The notes: generated from the letters alone by a model not told the origin. A DNA stretch of 64,000 nucleotides from Photobacterium halotolerans DSM 18316 (GCF_000425165.1 NZ_KE384325.1:78291-142290), one strand, 5' to 3'. Shown: positions 42,709 through 52,541, numbered from the stretch's first letter. A program made the numbers and translations.

Positions 42709-43536
42709 ATGAACGGTATTTCCCCGCAGCAAAGGCATCGATTTAAGAGCATCAGTTATCAGGACATTGGGCAGGGTCCGGTGATCCTTCTCGGCCATGC
42801 TTACCTGTGGGACAGCACTATGTGGCAACATCAGACAGCAGCGCTCAGTCAGTCTTTTCGTTGTATCGTGCCGGACTTCTGGGGACACGGCGAATCCGAT
42901 GCTGCTCCGTCCGCCAGCGCAACACTGGCAGATTATGCCTGTGTGATCAATGAATTGCTGGAACACCTTGGCATAGAACAAGTGGGCATTGCTGGCCACT
43001 CGCTGGGCGGGAGCTGGGCGATTGAACTGGGTGTCCTGGCCCCCGCGAAAGTGAAGGCCCTGGCGCTGCTGGACAGTTTTGCCGGCCTGGAGCCTGAAGT
43101 GGTTAACCTGAAATATCAGGCGCTGTTACGGGAGGCAGAATCTGCTCAGTGTTTCAGCCAGGCATTTATCGATTTCTTTACCCCTTTACAGTTCGGCCAG
43201 GATGCAGAACAGCGCCAGCCTGAACTGGCTGCGCCGTTTCGTGCCCGTTTAGCGCAATATCAGGGCGGTTCGGTCAGTGCGCTGGCACAGGCTGGGCGCA
43301 TGTGGTTTGGTCGCCGGGACAGTTTTGAGGATGCCGAAAACTTTGCGCTTCCATGCCTGCTGTTAGTGGGCGTGCAAGACAGAATTCGTTCTGTGCTGGA
43401 ATCGAACCTGATGCTGGATGGTGTGACAGGAAGCCGTCTTGAGCTGATTGCAGAGGCGGGCCATTTAACCCCTCTGGAACAACCGGAAGAAGTCACAGGC
43501 CATTTACTGCCATTTTTCCGGCACACCATGGAATGA
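42709..43536 (+). CDS. Alpha/beta-hydrolase
   Basis: A 275-residue cytoplasmic hydrolase. The oxyanion region is ILLGHAYLWDSTMWQHQ, the WGHGESDA loop follows, the nucleophile elbow is GIAGHSLGGSWAIEL (G-x-S-x-G), the acid lies in LLVGVQDRI and the base His in EAGHLTPLEQPEEV. It belongs to the large fold family that includes enol-lactone hydrolases and haloperoxidase-like enzymes; the substrate is unknown. It precedes a bile acid:sodium symporter-family gene by 24 bases, so they are probably one unit. The MITE-like element sits directly upstream and may affect its promoter. Confidence 0.82.
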   Translation: MNGISPQQRHRFKSISYQDIGQGPVILLGHAYLWDSTMWQHQTAALSQSFRCIVPDFWGHGESDAAPSASATLADYACVINELLEHLGIEQVGIAGHSLGGSWAIELGVLAPAKVKALALLDSFAGLEPEVVNLKYQALLREAESAQCFSQAFIDFFTPLQFGQDAEQRQPELAAPFRARLAQYQGGSVSALAQAGRMWFGRRDSFEDAENFALPCLLLVGVQDRIRSVLESNLMLDGVTGSRLELIAEAGHLTPLEQPEEVTGHLLPFFRHTME

Positions 43537-43560
43537 CGTGAGAGTAATTGAGAGAACAAG

Positions 43561-44496
43561 ATGCTAGGGATTGTGATCAGACTTTTTCCGCTGTGGGCCG
43601 TGCTGCTGTCCGGTTATGCCTATGTTCAACCGGCTTTTTTTGTTGAGCTGAAAACCGCAATCGTGCCTTTGCTGACATTTGTCATGTTAACAATGGGGCT
43701 GACGCTGAAAACGACGGATTTTCTGGCGGTCGTACAGAATAAACGTGCGGTGAGTGTCGGCGTACTGCTGCAGTTTACCGTCATGCCGCTGGTGGCCATA
43801 GTGCTCAGCCTGGCATTGGGCTTTAACCCTGAGCAAACCGTCGGTATGGTGTTGGTGGGCAGCGTCGCCGGTGGTACTGCATCCAATGTGATTTGCTACC
43901 TCGCCAAAGGGGATGTTGCGCTGTCTATCACCATGACGGCGATGTCGACCTTACTCGGTGTGTTTCTGACACCGCTGCTGACCGGCTCCCTGGCGGGGTT
44001 GAGTGTCGAAGTTCCTATGATGGCGATGCTCTCCAGTCTGGTAAAAATGGTCTTGCTACCTGTGCTGGGCGGGGTGCTGATTAATCATTTTGCAGCGGGT
44101 TTCACCCGCCGGCTTGTGCCTGTATTGCCTTTGCTGTCTGTGGTTGCCATTGTCATTATCATTGCGATTGTCGTGGCGCTCAATGCTGACAGTCTGACGC
44201 AAATCGGGCCGGTGATTGCACTGGCGGTGATTCTCCATAACGGGATTGGTCTGGCTGCCGGGTATTTTTCCTGCCGCTTGCTGGGATTCAGCGAGACAGT
44301 CTGCCGTACTATTGCCATTGAGGTGGGTTTGCAAAATTCCGGTCTGGCGACGGCACTGGCGATGAAATTCTTTTCCCCGGTTGCGGCGATACCCGGTACG
44401 CTGTTTTCAATCTGGCATAACATTTCAGGTTCAATGCTGGCGGCGTACTGGTCTAAAAAAGCCCCGGCTGAAAGTGTGGATCCGTTAGCAAGCTGA
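43561..44496 (+). CDS. Bile acid:sodium symporter family protein
   Basis: A 311-residue inner-membrane transporter with about ten helices. The SBF family signatures are LTFVMLTMGLTLKTTDF, VGSVAGGTASNVICYLAKGD (unwound helix region) and VGLQNSGLATALA. Bacterial members of this branch (for example PanS) import organic anions such as ketopantoate with sodium. Substrate cannot be fixed. The start has an AGAGAACAAG stretch and lies 24 bases after the hydrolase gene. The unit ends in a terminator. Confidence 0.85.
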   Translation: MLGIVIRLFPLWAVLLSGYAYVQPAFFVELKTAIVPLLTFVMLTMGLTLKTTDFLAVVQNKRAVSVGVLLQFTVMPLVAIVLSLALGFNPEQTVGMVLVGSVAGGTASNVICYLAKGDVALSITMTAMSTLLGVFLTPLLTGSLAGLSVEVPMMAMLSSLVKMVLLPVLGGVLINHFAAGFTRRLVPVLPLLSVVAIVIIIAIVVALNADSLTQIGPVIALAVILHNGIGLAAGYFSCRLLGFSETVCRTIAIEVGLQNSGLATALAMKFFSPVAAIPGTLFSIWHNISGSMLAAYWSKKAPAESVDPLAS

Positions 44497-44512
44497 ATCA
44501 ACAGGAATAGCC

Positions 44513-44547
44513 AAAAGCAGTCAGTGACCATCACTGGCTGCTTTTTT
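44513..44547 (+). terminator. Intrinsic terminator after the symporter gene
   Basis: AAAGCAGTCAGTGA / TCACTGGCTGCTTT (one wobble) with a CCA loop, followed by T. Confidence 0.85.
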
Positions 44548-44629
44548 CATTGAACCGCCTTTCTGGCATATCCGACACGACGCCAAACGATGAGTTACGG
44601 TGTCACTGACATTCAACGAGAGAAAAGAC

Positions 44630-46126
44630 ATGCAATCAACAGTTCGTGCCCTGATGGTTCAGGGGACTACATCTGATGCAGGAAAAAGTGTGCTGGTTGC
44701 CGGATTGTGCCGGGTGCTGGCAAGAAAAGGCATTCAGGTCGCGCCGTTCAAACCGCAGAACATGGCACTGAACAGTGCTGTCACCGCTGATGGCGGTGAG
44801 ATTGGTCGCGCCCAGGCAGTTCAGGCCTTCGCCTGCGGCATTGAGCCAACAGTGGATATGAATCCGGTGTTGCTCAAACCGAACACGGACACTGCCGCCC
44901 AGGTGATCGTGCAGGGCAGGGCGGTCGAGGACATGGATGCCATTGGCTTTCAGGGCTACAAGCAGTTTGTGTTGCCCTCTATTCTGGCATCTTTCACCCG
45001 CCTGCAGCAGAGCTACGACACCGTGGTGATTGAAGGGGCCGGCAGTCCGGCTGAAGTCAATCTGCGCGAAAACGATGTCGCCAATATGGGCTTCGCCGAG
45101 CCTGCCGATGTGCCTGTCATTATCGTGGCTGACATCGATCGCGGCGGCGTTTTTGCGCATCTGTACGGCACGCTGGCGTTGTTGTCTGAGTCAGAGCAGG
45201 CCAGAGTAAAAGGCTTTGTCATTAACCGTTTTCGCGGCGATATCACCTTATTGCAATCCGGGCTTGACTGGCTGGAGCAGAAAACCGGCAAACCTGTGCT
45301 GGGTGTATTGCCTTATCTGCATGGCCTGATGCTCGAAGCGGAAGATGCGATTTCTGTCCAGCAGGTGGCAAAAGTAGACAAACCCCTGCAGGTTGTGGTG
45401 CCTGTGCTAACCCGAATCAGTAATCATACCGATTTTGATGCACTGCGGATGCACCCGCAGGTCAATGTTCACCTGACTGGCAAAGGGGAGCCATTGCCTG
45501 CTGCCGATCTGATTATTCTGCCCGGCAGCAAAAGCGTGCGCAGCGATTTAGCTTATCTGCGTGAACAGGGCTGGGATAAGCAGATTGCCCGGCATCTGCG
45601 CCTTGGCGGCAAGGTTATGGGAATTTGCGGTGGTTACCAGATGCTGGGCGAATGGGTCTCCGATCCGCATGGCCTGGAAGGGGAACCGGGTCAAAGCCCG
45701 GGGCTCGGTTACCTGCCTGTGTCGACCGTGCTGGAGCCCGAAAAGCAGCTCAAACGCTCTCAGGGCACACTACGTTTGCCTGGCATGCCGTCGGTTGAGG
45801 TCAGTGGTTACGAAATTCACGCCGGGGTGACATCAGGTGTGACGCTGGACTCAGCACCGGTTCATTTGCACACAGACAGCGGAAGTATTGCCGACGGTGC
45901 AGTTGGTGTCGATGATCAGGTTTTCGGTACTTATTTACACGGCGTGTTTGATAAACCCTCAGCCTGCAGCGCTATTTTGAACTGGGCGGGTTTATCAGAC
46001 TGCCAGACGCCAGACATGGATCAAATCAAAGCGGAAAACATCGAACGGCTGGCTGATGAAATCGAAAAGCATCTCGATCTGGCTGCACTTTGGCCTGAAT
46101 GGAAACATTTGTTTCAAAAGGCATAA
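44630..46126 (+). CDS. cobQ: Adenosylcobyric acid synthase
   Basis: This glutamine-dependent enzyme amidates four carboxylates of adenosylcobyrinate a,c-diamide in cobalamin synthesis. The 498-residue protein has an N-terminal P-loop-like ATPase half ([16 protein letters not shown]) and a C-terminal type-1 glutamine amidotransferase with nucleophile C333 in [11 protein letters not shown] and H437 in TYLHGVFD. The ATG at 44630 follows GAGAGAAAAGAC; the frame opens 30 bases earlier. No other cobalamin genes and no cobalamin riboswitch are adjacent, so it is isolated in this window, as salvage-type cob genes often are. Confidence 0.93.
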   Translation: MQSTVRALMVQGTTSDAGKSVLVAGLCRVLARKGIQVAPFKPQNMALNSAVTADGGEIGRAQAVQAFACGIEPTVDMNPVLLKPNTDTAAQVIVQGRAVEDMDAIGFQGYKQFVLPSILASFTRLQQSYDTVVIEGAGSPAEVNLRENDVANMGFAEPADVPVIIVADIDRGGVFAHLYGTLALLSESEQARVKGFVINRFRGDITLLQSGLDWLEQKTGKPVLGVLPYLHGLMLEAEDAISVQQVAKVDKPLQVVVPVLTRISNHTDFDALRMHPQVNVHLTGKGEPLPAADLIILPGSKSVRSDLAYLREQGWDKQIARHLRLGGKVMGICGGYQMLGEWVSDPHGLEGEPGQSPGLGYLPVSTVLEPEKQLKRSQGTLRLPGMPSVEVSGYEIHAGVTSGVTLDSAPVHLHTDSGSIADGAVGVDDQVFGTYLHGVFDKPSACSAILNWAGLSDCQTPDMDQIKAENIERLADEIEKHLDLAALWPEWKHLFQKA

Positions 46127-46400
46127 TTTTTCTCTGAAAACGCAATCTGCTGCATAACAATTGAAAGGCAGAGTATTTTAGGGCGATACAGGAAAAATGC
46201 CCGTAAATATCGTCTCACAGGTCTGTGTTGGCGAATGGCATGAAAATCAGGCTGAAAGTGTCAGAATAGCGTTTGTCATTCATTTTCAATTAGCGTTTGC
46301 ACATGCAGGATGAAGGCGATAAGTTAAATGCCTGTTGGAGTAGATGATCGGCCTGATACTGACCATATCAGGCCACGATATGTAATTGGAAGTAAGCAGT
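46127..46400. other. Promoter region of aroG
   Basis: About 270 AT-rich bases without a gene. I looked for TyrR boxes (TGTAAA-N6-TTTACA) and found none that fit. Confidence 0.4.
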
Positions 46401-47456
46401 ATGCACAAAACAGACGACGTAAGAATTAAAGAAATTAAAGAATTATTACCGCCAGTTGCGGTGCTGGAAAAGTTTCCGGCCACTGAAAACGCATCTGAAA
46501 CTGTTTATGAAGCGCGTAAAGCCATTCATAACATTTTGAATGATGAAGATGATCGCTTGCTGGTAGTGGTTGGCCCTTGTTCCATTCACGACACCAAAGC
46601 GGCTATCGAGTATGGCTCCCGCCTGAAAACACTGCGTGACGAACTGAAAGATCGTCTGGAAATTGTTATGCGTGTTTACTTTGAAAAGCCACGTACCACA
46701 GTTGGCTGGAAAGGTTTGATTAACGACCCGTATATGGATGACAGCTTTCAGTTAAATGACGGCTTGCGCATGGGCCGTAAACTGCTGCTCGATTTGACCG
46801 ATATGGGCATGCCGACAGCCGGTGAATTCCTGGACATGATCACACCACAGTATATGGGTGATCTCATCAGTTGGGGGGCAATCGGTGCGCGTACTACTGA
46901 GTCTCAGGTTCACCGTGAACTGGCCTCAGGTTTGTCTTGTCCGGTGGGATTTAAAAACGGTACAGACGGCAATATCAAAATTGCCACTGATGCTATCGGT
47001 TCCGCCAGTGCGCCACACCATTTCCTTTCGGTCACCAAGTTCGGTCATTCCGCGATTGTATCGACGGCGGGTAATGAAGACTGCCATATCATTCTGCGCG
47101 GCGGTAAAGAGCCAAACTACAGCGCGGAGCATGTGAATGCGGTGGTTGATCAGCTGGAAAATGCAGGTCATCGTCAGAAAGTGATGATCGATTTCAGCCA
47201 TGCTAACAGCCTGAAGCAGTACAAGCGCCAGATTCTGGTTGCAGAAGATGTGGGTCAGCAGATTGCCAGCGGCAACAAAGCGATCTTCGGGGTGATGATA
47301 GAAAGTCATCTGGTTGAAGGCCGTCAGGATATTGTTGATGGTAAGGTGGCCACTTACGGCCAGAGCATCACGGATGCCTGTATTGGTTGGGAAGACACTG
47401 AAAGCGTGTTGCGTGAGCTGGCAGAGAAAGTCGAGCAGCGTCGTCAGAAGTCATGA
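46401..47456 (+). CDS. aroG: 3-deoxy-7-phosphoheptulonate (DAHP) synthase, Phe-sensitive type
   Basis: The first enzyme of the shikimate pathway condenses phosphoenolpyruvate and erythrose-4-phosphate in the cytoplasm. The 351-residue product follows E. coli AroG closely: DVRIKEIKELLPPVAVLEKF, GPCSIHD (metal Cys), VYFEKPRTTVGWKGLINDP, ARTTESQVHRELASGLSCPV, HIILRGGKEPNYS and IDFSHANS. The opening residues and overall match favour AroG over the AroF and AroH paralogues. The ATG at 46401 follows a GGAAG. A strong terminator follows, so it is monocistronic. Confidence 0.92.
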   Translation: MHKTDDVRIKEIKELLPPVAVLEKFPATENASETVYEARKAIHNILNDEDDRLLVVVGPCSIHDTKAAIEYGSRLKTLRDELKDRLEIVMRVYFEKPRTTVGWKGLINDPYMDDSFQLNDGLRMGRKLLLDLTDMGMPTAGEFLDMITPQYMGDLISWGAIGARTTESQVHRELASGLSCPVGFKNGTDGNIKIATDAIGSASAPHHFLSVTKFGHSAIVSTAGNEDCHIILRGGKEPNYSAEHVNAVVDQLENAGHRQKVMIDFSHANSLKQYKRQILVAEDVGQQIASGNKAIFGVMIESHLVEGRQDIVDGKVATYGQSITDACIGWEDTESVLRELAEKVEQRRQKS

Positions 47457-47495
47457 TCTGATAGCGGCGCTAGCACTCAGTGCCAGCGATGATTG

Positions 47496-47530
47496 AAAAA
47501 GCGAGAGTCTGACCGGACTCTCGCTTTTTT
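47496..47530. terminator. Strong bidirectional terminator after aroG
   Basis: A long perfect stem (AAAAAGCGAGAGTC and its complement) around TGACCG, with A and T runs, between convergent genes. Confidence 0.88.
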
Positions 47531-47558
47531 GCATTCAGGTATGGCGTTTGAGGTGATA

Positions 47559-48101
47559 TCAGCCGCCCTGACCAGGCGGGTACTGTGTGAACATTTCGCT
47601 GACCTGTTCCTGTATGAAGTTGTCTCTGGCTGTCGGGGTCATGCTTTCTGTCAGCTGGCGGCGGGAAATAGAACGCCAGATGACTTTGTTGGTTTTGTTA
47701 TCAATTAATTCAACGATCAGCTTGCCATAGGTGTATTCACGAAACCGGACAGGGGCTGAATAGGCAATGCTGCTGTAGCCGTAACCGACACCGAATCCGA
47801 ATGAGGTGCCGTAAGAGTCAAAATCTGTCATTTCCCGGATATAGGGGTGAACCGTGATATCAGCCTTTGGCTCTGTTTCCTGTATTGGCTGTAAGCCTTT
47901 GTATCTTAATTCCCGTTTGATGGTGTCTTCCAGCCGCGCTTTATCAAGGCTGACAATCGAGGATTTTCCGGGTTCAGCAAACTGGAAGGTTTTGTATTGG
48001 TTAAAGTCGACGTTGGCATTGTAGTCAGTGGACACCTTGGCGCTACACCCGCTCAGCAGGATCAGGATGCTGGGAATAAATATCAGTAATAAAGCTCTCA
48101 T
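47559..48101 (-). CDS. DUF4136 family lipoprotein
   Basis: A 180-residue lipoprotein with signal ALLLIFIPSILILLSGC (lipobox LSGC). The DUF4136 domain shows VSTDYNANVDFNQYKTFQF after the Cys, then paired helices and strands and the C-terminal IVELIDNKTNKVIWRSIS. Such proteins are envelope-anchored with no established function. The ATG at 48101 has GAGGG on the minus strand; the frame runs on to 48197 without one. It is divergent from the 48210 gene. Confidence 0.82.
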   Translation of the reverse strand: MRALLLIFIPSILILLSGCSAKVSTDYNANVDFNQYKTFQFAEPGKSSIVSLDKARLEDTIKRELRYKGLQPIQETEPKADITVHPYIREMTDFDSYGTSFGFGVGYGYSSIAYSAPVRFREYTYGKLIVELIDNKTNKVIWRSISRRQLTESMTPTARDNFIQEQVSEMFTQYPPGQGG

Positions 48102-48209
48102 GCCATTACCCTCGCTATCTGATTGGATCCCGGTTGCTTTGAGTATAGCGTTTTGGCGGCTTCTATAATCAATACATCTGACACTGACATTTTTCATCCG
48201 GGAGCAGTA

Positions 48210-48719
48210 ATGAAAGTCGCAGGTGGTTGTTTTGCTGTGCTAATCATCTTCGTTGCTGCTGGTGGCCGCCTGTTGGCGGAAAATCCTGTGGCAGAGAGAG
48301 CTGAGACAGACATTATCAGTCTGTCAGTTCACTTTATCGATCAGACCAGAGCAAGTGATGCCGAATCAGACAAAGCAGAACGGGCAGATACATCAGCGAT
48401 CCCCGGCCTTCTTTTTCATCCGATTGACGGCTATGCAGAGTACGAAGGTATTTGGTGCCTGTCCGGTGATTTTTCAGCTGAAGACTACCAAGCGCGCATT
48501 CAGGCGTTTTGTCGTCGTCAAAAGGGCCGGATGGAAGGGGAATGGTGCCAGGCGGCAGATGTACCGCTCTTTAGTGCTTCCATTGCCATGACGGGGCAAA
48601 GGTGCATTCCGGCAGGTGAAACCGCGGTTGTACATGTTTATCAGCCGCTTACCAGCCCGGACTCTGCCAACTGGCAGCGATTTGCTGATGTCATGGGGTA
48701 TCAGGCTGTAAAGAAGTAG
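48210..48719 (+). CDS. Exported hypothetical protein with cysteine pairs (169 aa)
   Basis: A Sec-type N-terminus (MKVAGGCFAVLIIFVAAGG) is followed by an acidic, poorly conserved linker and a C-terminal region with four cysteines (IWCLS, AFCRR, EWCQA, QRCIP), which suggests two disulfides in the periplasm. I do not recognise the family. The start has a GGGAG site. It is divergent from the DUF4136 lipoprotein gene and stands alone before the crotonase gene. Confidence 0.6.
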   Translation: MKVAGGCFAVLIIFVAAGGRLLAENPVAERAETDIISLSVHFIDQTRASDAESDKAERADTSAIPGLLFHPIDGYAEYEGIWCLSGDFSAEDYQARIQAFCRRQKGRMEGEWCQAADVPLFSASIAMTGQRCIPAGETAVVHVYQPLTSPDSANWQRFADVMGYQAVKK

Positions 48720-48822
48720 CGCCTGTGTGGCACCGGCCAGAGTTTCATCATCTACCAGCTGATTTTATCAATCAGTCAGGTACACTTATCTGGACTGACC
48801 AGATAACAAACAAGGATGTAAC

Positions 48823-49632
48823 ATGTCAAACTGGCAACGGCTTTTGGTAACAGAAGAAGAGGGTATTGTAACTGTCTCGTTAAACCGGCCCGATAAACTG
48901 AATGCGCTGGATATCAGGTTATTCAAAGAACTGGATAGCGTCAGCCGGTCTTTGCGCAAGCGAAAAGATATTCGTGCCATCATTCTGACCGGTGAGGGCG
49001 GTAACTTCAGCAGCGGCCTGGATGTTAAGAGTGTGGCGACCTCACCGGGTAAGGTCCTGGGGGTGCTGAAGAAATGGATGCCGGGCAATGCCAATCTCGC
49101 CCAGCGGGTATCGCGCAACTGGCGCCGGATTCCTGTGCCAGTGATTGCAGCGATAGAAGGCCGCTGTTACGGCGGTGGCATGCAGATAGTGCTGGGGGCC
49201 GATTTTCGTTTTGCCACACCGGAAGCAGAACTGTCGATCATGGAGATACGCTGGGGTCTGGTGCCAGATATGGCGGGTTTGCTGTCACTGCGCGAGTTGG
49301 TGGCAAAAGATGTGGCAATGAAGCTCACTATGACCGGCGAAATCGTATCCGGCTCTCGCGCACAGCAACTTGGCCTGGTCACGGAAATTCATGATAACCC
49401 ACGCCAGGCTGCGCAAGTGCTGGCTCAGCAGTTTTGTCAGGCGTCGCCAGATGCGATTGCTGCCATCAAATCCACCACAACCAGCAGCTGGTCACGCAGC
49501 GAACGGTATTTGCTGGCCAGAGAAACCATCAGCCAGCTGAGATTGATCCTGGGGAAGAATTTTCACATCGCCGGGTACAGGCAGCGTAATAAAGCAGATA
49601 AACCCTATCGGCAACGCCAGTCATTTTGGTAA
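48823..49632 (+). CDS. Enoyl-CoA hydratase/isomerase family protein (crotonase)
   Basis: A 269-residue cytoplasmic crotonase-fold enzyme. The CoA-binding and oxyanion elements are VTVSLNRPDKLNALD, NFSSGLDVKSV and EGRCYGGGMQIVLGADFRFA; the active-site region is ELSIMEIRWGLVPDMAG. It fits enoyl-CoA hydratase/isomerases, but the exact reaction is not fixed, since catalytic acid positions vary in this group. It is monocistronic, with a 66-base spacer before the rhomboid gene in the same direction. Confidence 0.85.
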   Translation: MSNWQRLLVTEEEGIVTVSLNRPDKLNALDIRLFKELDSVSRSLRKRKDIRAIILTGEGGNFSSGLDVKSVATSPGKVLGVLKKWMPGNANLAQRVSRNWRRIPVPVIAAIEGRCYGGGMQIVLGADFRFATPEAELSIMEIRWGLVPDMAGLLSLRELVAKDVAMKLTMTGEIVSGSRAQQLGLVTEIHDNPRQAAQVLAQQFCQASPDAIAAIKSTTTSSWSRSERYLLARETISQLRLILGKNFHIAGYRQRNKADKPYRQRQSFW

Positions 49633-49698
49633 TAAATCCATGGGCTTATCTGTTCAGCAGGCTTATACTTTCTAAAGACCCCTCTGAAGGAGAACCTG

Positions 49699-50277
49699 TT
49701 GGATCAAAGTAATAAAGACACTATCTGTTTTATTGGCGCGGTCGTCGTGGTTTGTTTTGCTGTACAGGTTGTCAATGTACTGCTGAATGGTTATCTGCTG
49801 GATTATGGCCTGCTGCCAAGACACCTGAACCATGCGATAGGCCTGGTAGCCTATCCGTTTATCCATGGCTCCTGGGCACACCTGTTCAGTAATATGGTGT
49901 CATTTTCAGCCCTGGCTTATCTGGTGTCGCGTTCAGGGGCAGCCAGACTGATTTCTGTTTTTATGATCAGCTGGGCGGTCAGCGGGGCAGGCGTGTGGTT
50001 ATTTGGCCGCATGCATTACCACATAGGTTTAAGCGGTATTATCTACGGGCTCTGGGCGTACCTGCTGGTTTATGCTGTACTCAGGCGGAGCTTAAAGTCG
50101 ATGGCTATTGCTTTGATTGTGATGTTTTTTTACGGTCCGATGCTGACGGGGATCATTCCTGCACATAGCTGGATAAGCTACGAAAGTCATTTGTCCGGCG
50201 CACTGGCCGGTGTGATAGCCGGCTATGTGTTTGCCCGGCGAGATAAAGCCAAAGCCGTAGCCAATGTTGAACAATAA
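49699..50277 (+). CDS. Rhomboid family intramembrane serine protease
   Basis: A 192-residue six-helix inner-membrane protease. The loop-1 motif HGSWAHLFSNM, the catalytic S112 in GLSGIIYGLWAY (GxSG) and catalytic H164 in SHLSGALAGVIAG are all present. Substrates are unknown; the compact size is like that of short proteobacterial rhomboids. It begins at TTG with AAGGAG at spacing 8, a strong case for the unusual start. The DUF1840 gene follows 11 bases after its stop, so they are co-transcribed. Confidence 0.85.
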   Translation: MDQSNKDTICFIGAVVVVCFAVQVVNVLLNGYLLDYGLLPRHLNHAIGLVAYPFIHGSWAHLFSNMVSFSALAYLVSRSGAARLISVFMISWAVSGAGVWLFGRMHYHIGLSGIIYGLWAYLLVYAVLRRSLKSMAIALIVMFFYGPMLTGIIPAHSWISYESHLSGALAGVIAGYVFARRDKAKAVANVEQ

Positions 50278-50288
50278 GAGGACGACGT

Positions 50289-50621
50289 ATGTTAATTACC
50301 TTTCACTCCCAAGCCAGTGCCAACATCACCATGTTTGGCGATGTGGCAAAACAACTGATCCATATGATGGGATACTGCGAAAATATTCCCGGTATTATTG
50401 ATGTTGATGACGTGCCGCAAGCGTTGTTGAATCTGCAAAGTAAGCTGGCAGAAGCGGAAAAGCAAGAAGCGGCACAACAGGCTGACACAGAAGCGGAAGA
50501 GGATCCCTGGGAAGATAAAGAACCACAGATCAGCATGATGACAAGAGCCCGACCGCTGATTGAGATGCTGGAATCAGCCATCGCGGATGAGGTTGTGGTG
50601 ATGTGGGAATCAGACGACTGA
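50289..50621 (+). CDS. DUF1840 family protein
   Basis: A 110-residue acidic cytoplasmic protein, MLITFHSQASANITMFGDVA at the start, with a charged Glu/Ala linker in the middle and a helical C-terminus (RARPLIEMLESAIADEVVVM). This is the DUF1840 layout. Function unknown. It follows the rhomboid gene by 11 bases with an AGAGGA site and ends one base before the convergent DJ-1-like gene. Confidence 0.85.
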   Translation: MLITFHSQASANITMFGDVAKQLIHMMGYCENIPGIIDVDDVPQALLNLQSKLAEAEKQEAAQQADTEAEEDPWEDKEPQISMMTRARPLIEMLESAIADEVVVMWESDD

Positions 50622-50622
50622 T

Positions 50623-51264
50623 TCACTCGACCAGATGAAGTGGTGCAAAAGGATCGTCGTCCGGATCGTTGCGCCACAGGTATTCTGCGTCAATGGCAAC
50701 CTTACGTGCCGCTTCCTCTCCCATTAAAAAGGCGATGAGGCCAAGTGACATATCCAGACCTGCGGCAGTACCGGATGAGGTGAAGGTGTTCTCATCCTGA
50801 ACCCACCTGGCGACAGGTTGCCATTTCACGTTATGGTTGAGCTCACTGACCCAGTGATACTGGTGTTTGCTGGTGGTGGCGGCTTTGTGATCCAGCAGCC
50901 CGGCCTGAGCCAGCAGTGCCGATCCGGTACAGACGGCACAGCGAATTCGGGCTTTGCGGCCCTGGCGGCTTATCCATTGGATCAGCTGAGGGTGATTCAG
51001 ACTGGCTTTGACACCTTTGCCACCGGGCACCAGTAACAGATCGCAGAACAGATCGTCATTAAAGTCGGCCTCGGTCATCAGGCTGACACCCTGCTCACTG
51101 ATAACGGCTGAGGCGTTATCAGAAACCAGAGTCACTGTGATCTCCTCTTCGAGCGCGTTCAGCAACGTTAGTGGGCCACTGACATCCAGTAGGCAAAAGT
51201 CCGGAAATAAGGGGATCACAATACTGATTCCACGCTGTTTGTCTGGGGCAAGGGCTTCTGTCAT
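50623..51264 (-). CDS. DJ-1/PfpI family protein (isonitrile hydratase-like)
   Basis: A 213-residue cytoplasmic protein of the DJ-1/PfpI superfamily. The nucleophile elbow carries the active cysteine in IRCAVCTGSALLAQAGLLDH, the pattern of isocyanide hydratases and of the glutamine-amidotransferase-like half of AraC fusion regulators. The acidic partner is in FPDFCLLDVSGPL. Substrate unknown. The ATG at 51264 is preceded directly by AGG; the frame runs to 51303. It is divergent from an AraC-type regulator, probably its controller. Confidence 0.8.
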   Translation of the reverse strand: MTEALAPDKQRGISIVIPLFPDFCLLDVSGPLTLLNALEEEITVTLVSDNASAVISEQGVSLMTEADFNDDLFCDLLLVPGGKGVKASLNHPQLIQWISRQGRKARIRCAVCTGSALLAQAGLLDHKAATTSKHQYHWVSELNHNVKWQPVARWVQDENTFTSSGTAAGLDMSLGLIAFLMGEEAARKVAIDAEYLWRNDPDDDPFAPLHLVE

Positions 51265-51393
51265 CCTGTCACACTTTAAATTGCTCAACCTAACGTAAAG
51301 CATAGTTGTTTAACTGGTTATCCAAAAAAATCCTGTCAGATCTGATGCAAGATTTTTATGGTAGGCAGCGTTTAATACAAAGGCATAGTTCAT

Positions 51394-52104
51394 ATGACGG
51401 TCAGGCTATCCATTCGAAGTTACTCCCTGGTGATACGTGCTCATTTACATACGTATCATCAGTTAGTGCTTCCTCTTCATGGCAATATAACCATGACATT
51501 GCCTGATTTTTCAGGAAAGGTCGGGCCCGGGCAGTGCGTGGTTATCCGGGCGGAAAAAGTGCATGAATTTAAAGCGGATGAAAAATGCCGCTTTCTGGTT
51601 GCAGATTTGGATAGCTTGCCAGAGAGCATGCAGCAGTTAGCCCGACCTGTGTTTGCGACCTCGCCTGAACTGGTCGCCTATTGCCAGTTTCTGGAGCTAC
51701 AGCTGGCACAGTCGGCACAGCCCGGTTTGATAGAGTCAATGTCAGCGCTCTTTGAGCACTTATTGCAGAATCAGGTCATTCCCGCTTGTCGTGATAGCCG
51801 GATAAGTGAAGCCGTACGCTTTCTTAATGAAGATATCAGTCGAACGCCGTCCCTTAGCGAACTGGCGGCACTGGCCTGTCTCAGTCTCAGCCAGTTCAAG
51901 ACGCTGTTCAGACAGCATATGGGAATAACAACGGGGCAGTACTTACTCACTCAGCGCATGACAAAAGCCAAAGCGCTGCTGGCGCATTCAGATTTACCAG
52001 TTTCCCTGATTGCCGAGCGGGTAGGTTTTACGGATGTGTCAGCATTCAGCCGCCGTTTTTCGGCGTATTGGGGGGAAACGCCCCGACAGATTCGCCGACG
52101 GTGA
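51394..52104 (+). CDS. AraC family transcriptional regulator
   Basis: A 236-residue regulator with an N-terminal cupin-like sensing domain (HTYHQLVLPLHGNITM) and a C-terminal double HTH of the AraC/XylS type: ACLSLSQFKTLFRQHMGITT, then YLLTQRMTKAKALLAHSDLP and a second HTH ending FSRRFSAYWGETPRQIR. It is divergent from the DJ-1-like gene, with a 129-base shared control region, and is most likely to regulate it and itself. Confidence 0.87.
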   Translation: MTVRLSIRSYSLVIRAHLHTYHQLVLPLHGNITMTLPDFSGKVGPGQCVVIRAEKVHEFKADEKCRFLVADLDSLPESMQQLARPVFATSPELVAYCQFLELQLAQSAQPGLIESMSALFEHLLQNQVIPACRDSRISEAVRFLNEDISRTPSLSELAALACLSLSQFKTLFRQHMGITTGQYLLTQRMTKAKALLAHSDLPVSLIAERVGFTDVSAFSRRFSAYWGETPRQIRRR

Positions 52105-52205
52105 GAGTCCGGCTTCTGGCAACATTAAACCGGCTTTTCAGCAAAAACGACGGAATAATTCTGCGTTAATTTCTAACCTCTTTTCATCAGTGAGGCAGGA
52201 AAAAT

Positions 52206-52541
52206 ATGGATATTTGCTGGCAGGATTTCGAAAAAGTGGATCTCAGAGTCGGACAGATCATTGCCGTTGAAGCTTTCCCGGAAGCAAGGCGGCCGGCGTA
52301 TAAGCTCTGGCTGGATTTTGGTGAGGACATAGGCCAGCGCAAAAGCAGTGCGCAAATTACCGACTTGTATGACGCAACAACGCTGGTTGGTAAAAAGGTA
52401 ATGGCAGTGGTTAACTTTCCGGCCAAGCAGATCGGCCCCTTCATGTCGGAATGTCTGGTCACCGGATTCTACCGCGAAGATGGCTCTGTCGTGCTGGCGG
52501 TGCCGGATCAGGATATTCCCGTCGGTGCGCGGCTCGGATAA
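52206..52541 (+). CDS. csaA: tRNA-binding protein / secretion chaperone CsaA
   Basis: A 111-residue dimeric EMAP/OB-fold protein: [20 protein letters not shown] at the start, [39 protein letters not shown] and a final [16 protein letters not shown]. The family binds tRNA-like RNA and, in Bacillus, was reported as a secretion chaperone. Length and motif order match CsaA. The start has AGGCAGG upstream. It converges with the methyltransferase gene at the 52563-52593 hairpin. Confidence 0.9.
   Translation: MDICWQDFEKVDLRVGQIIAVEAFPEARRPAYKLWLDFGEDIGQRKSSAQITDLYDATTLVGKKVMAVVNFPAKQIGPFMSECLVTGFYREDGSVVLAVPDQDIPVGARLG

Noticed and set aside
44497..44629. Cobalamin riboswitch upstream of cobQ
   Set aside because: The spacer is only 133 bases, part of it a terminator, and the B12 box is absent.
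46127..46400. TyrR box upstream of aroG
   Set aside because: No TGTAAA-N6-TTTACA-like sequence was present.
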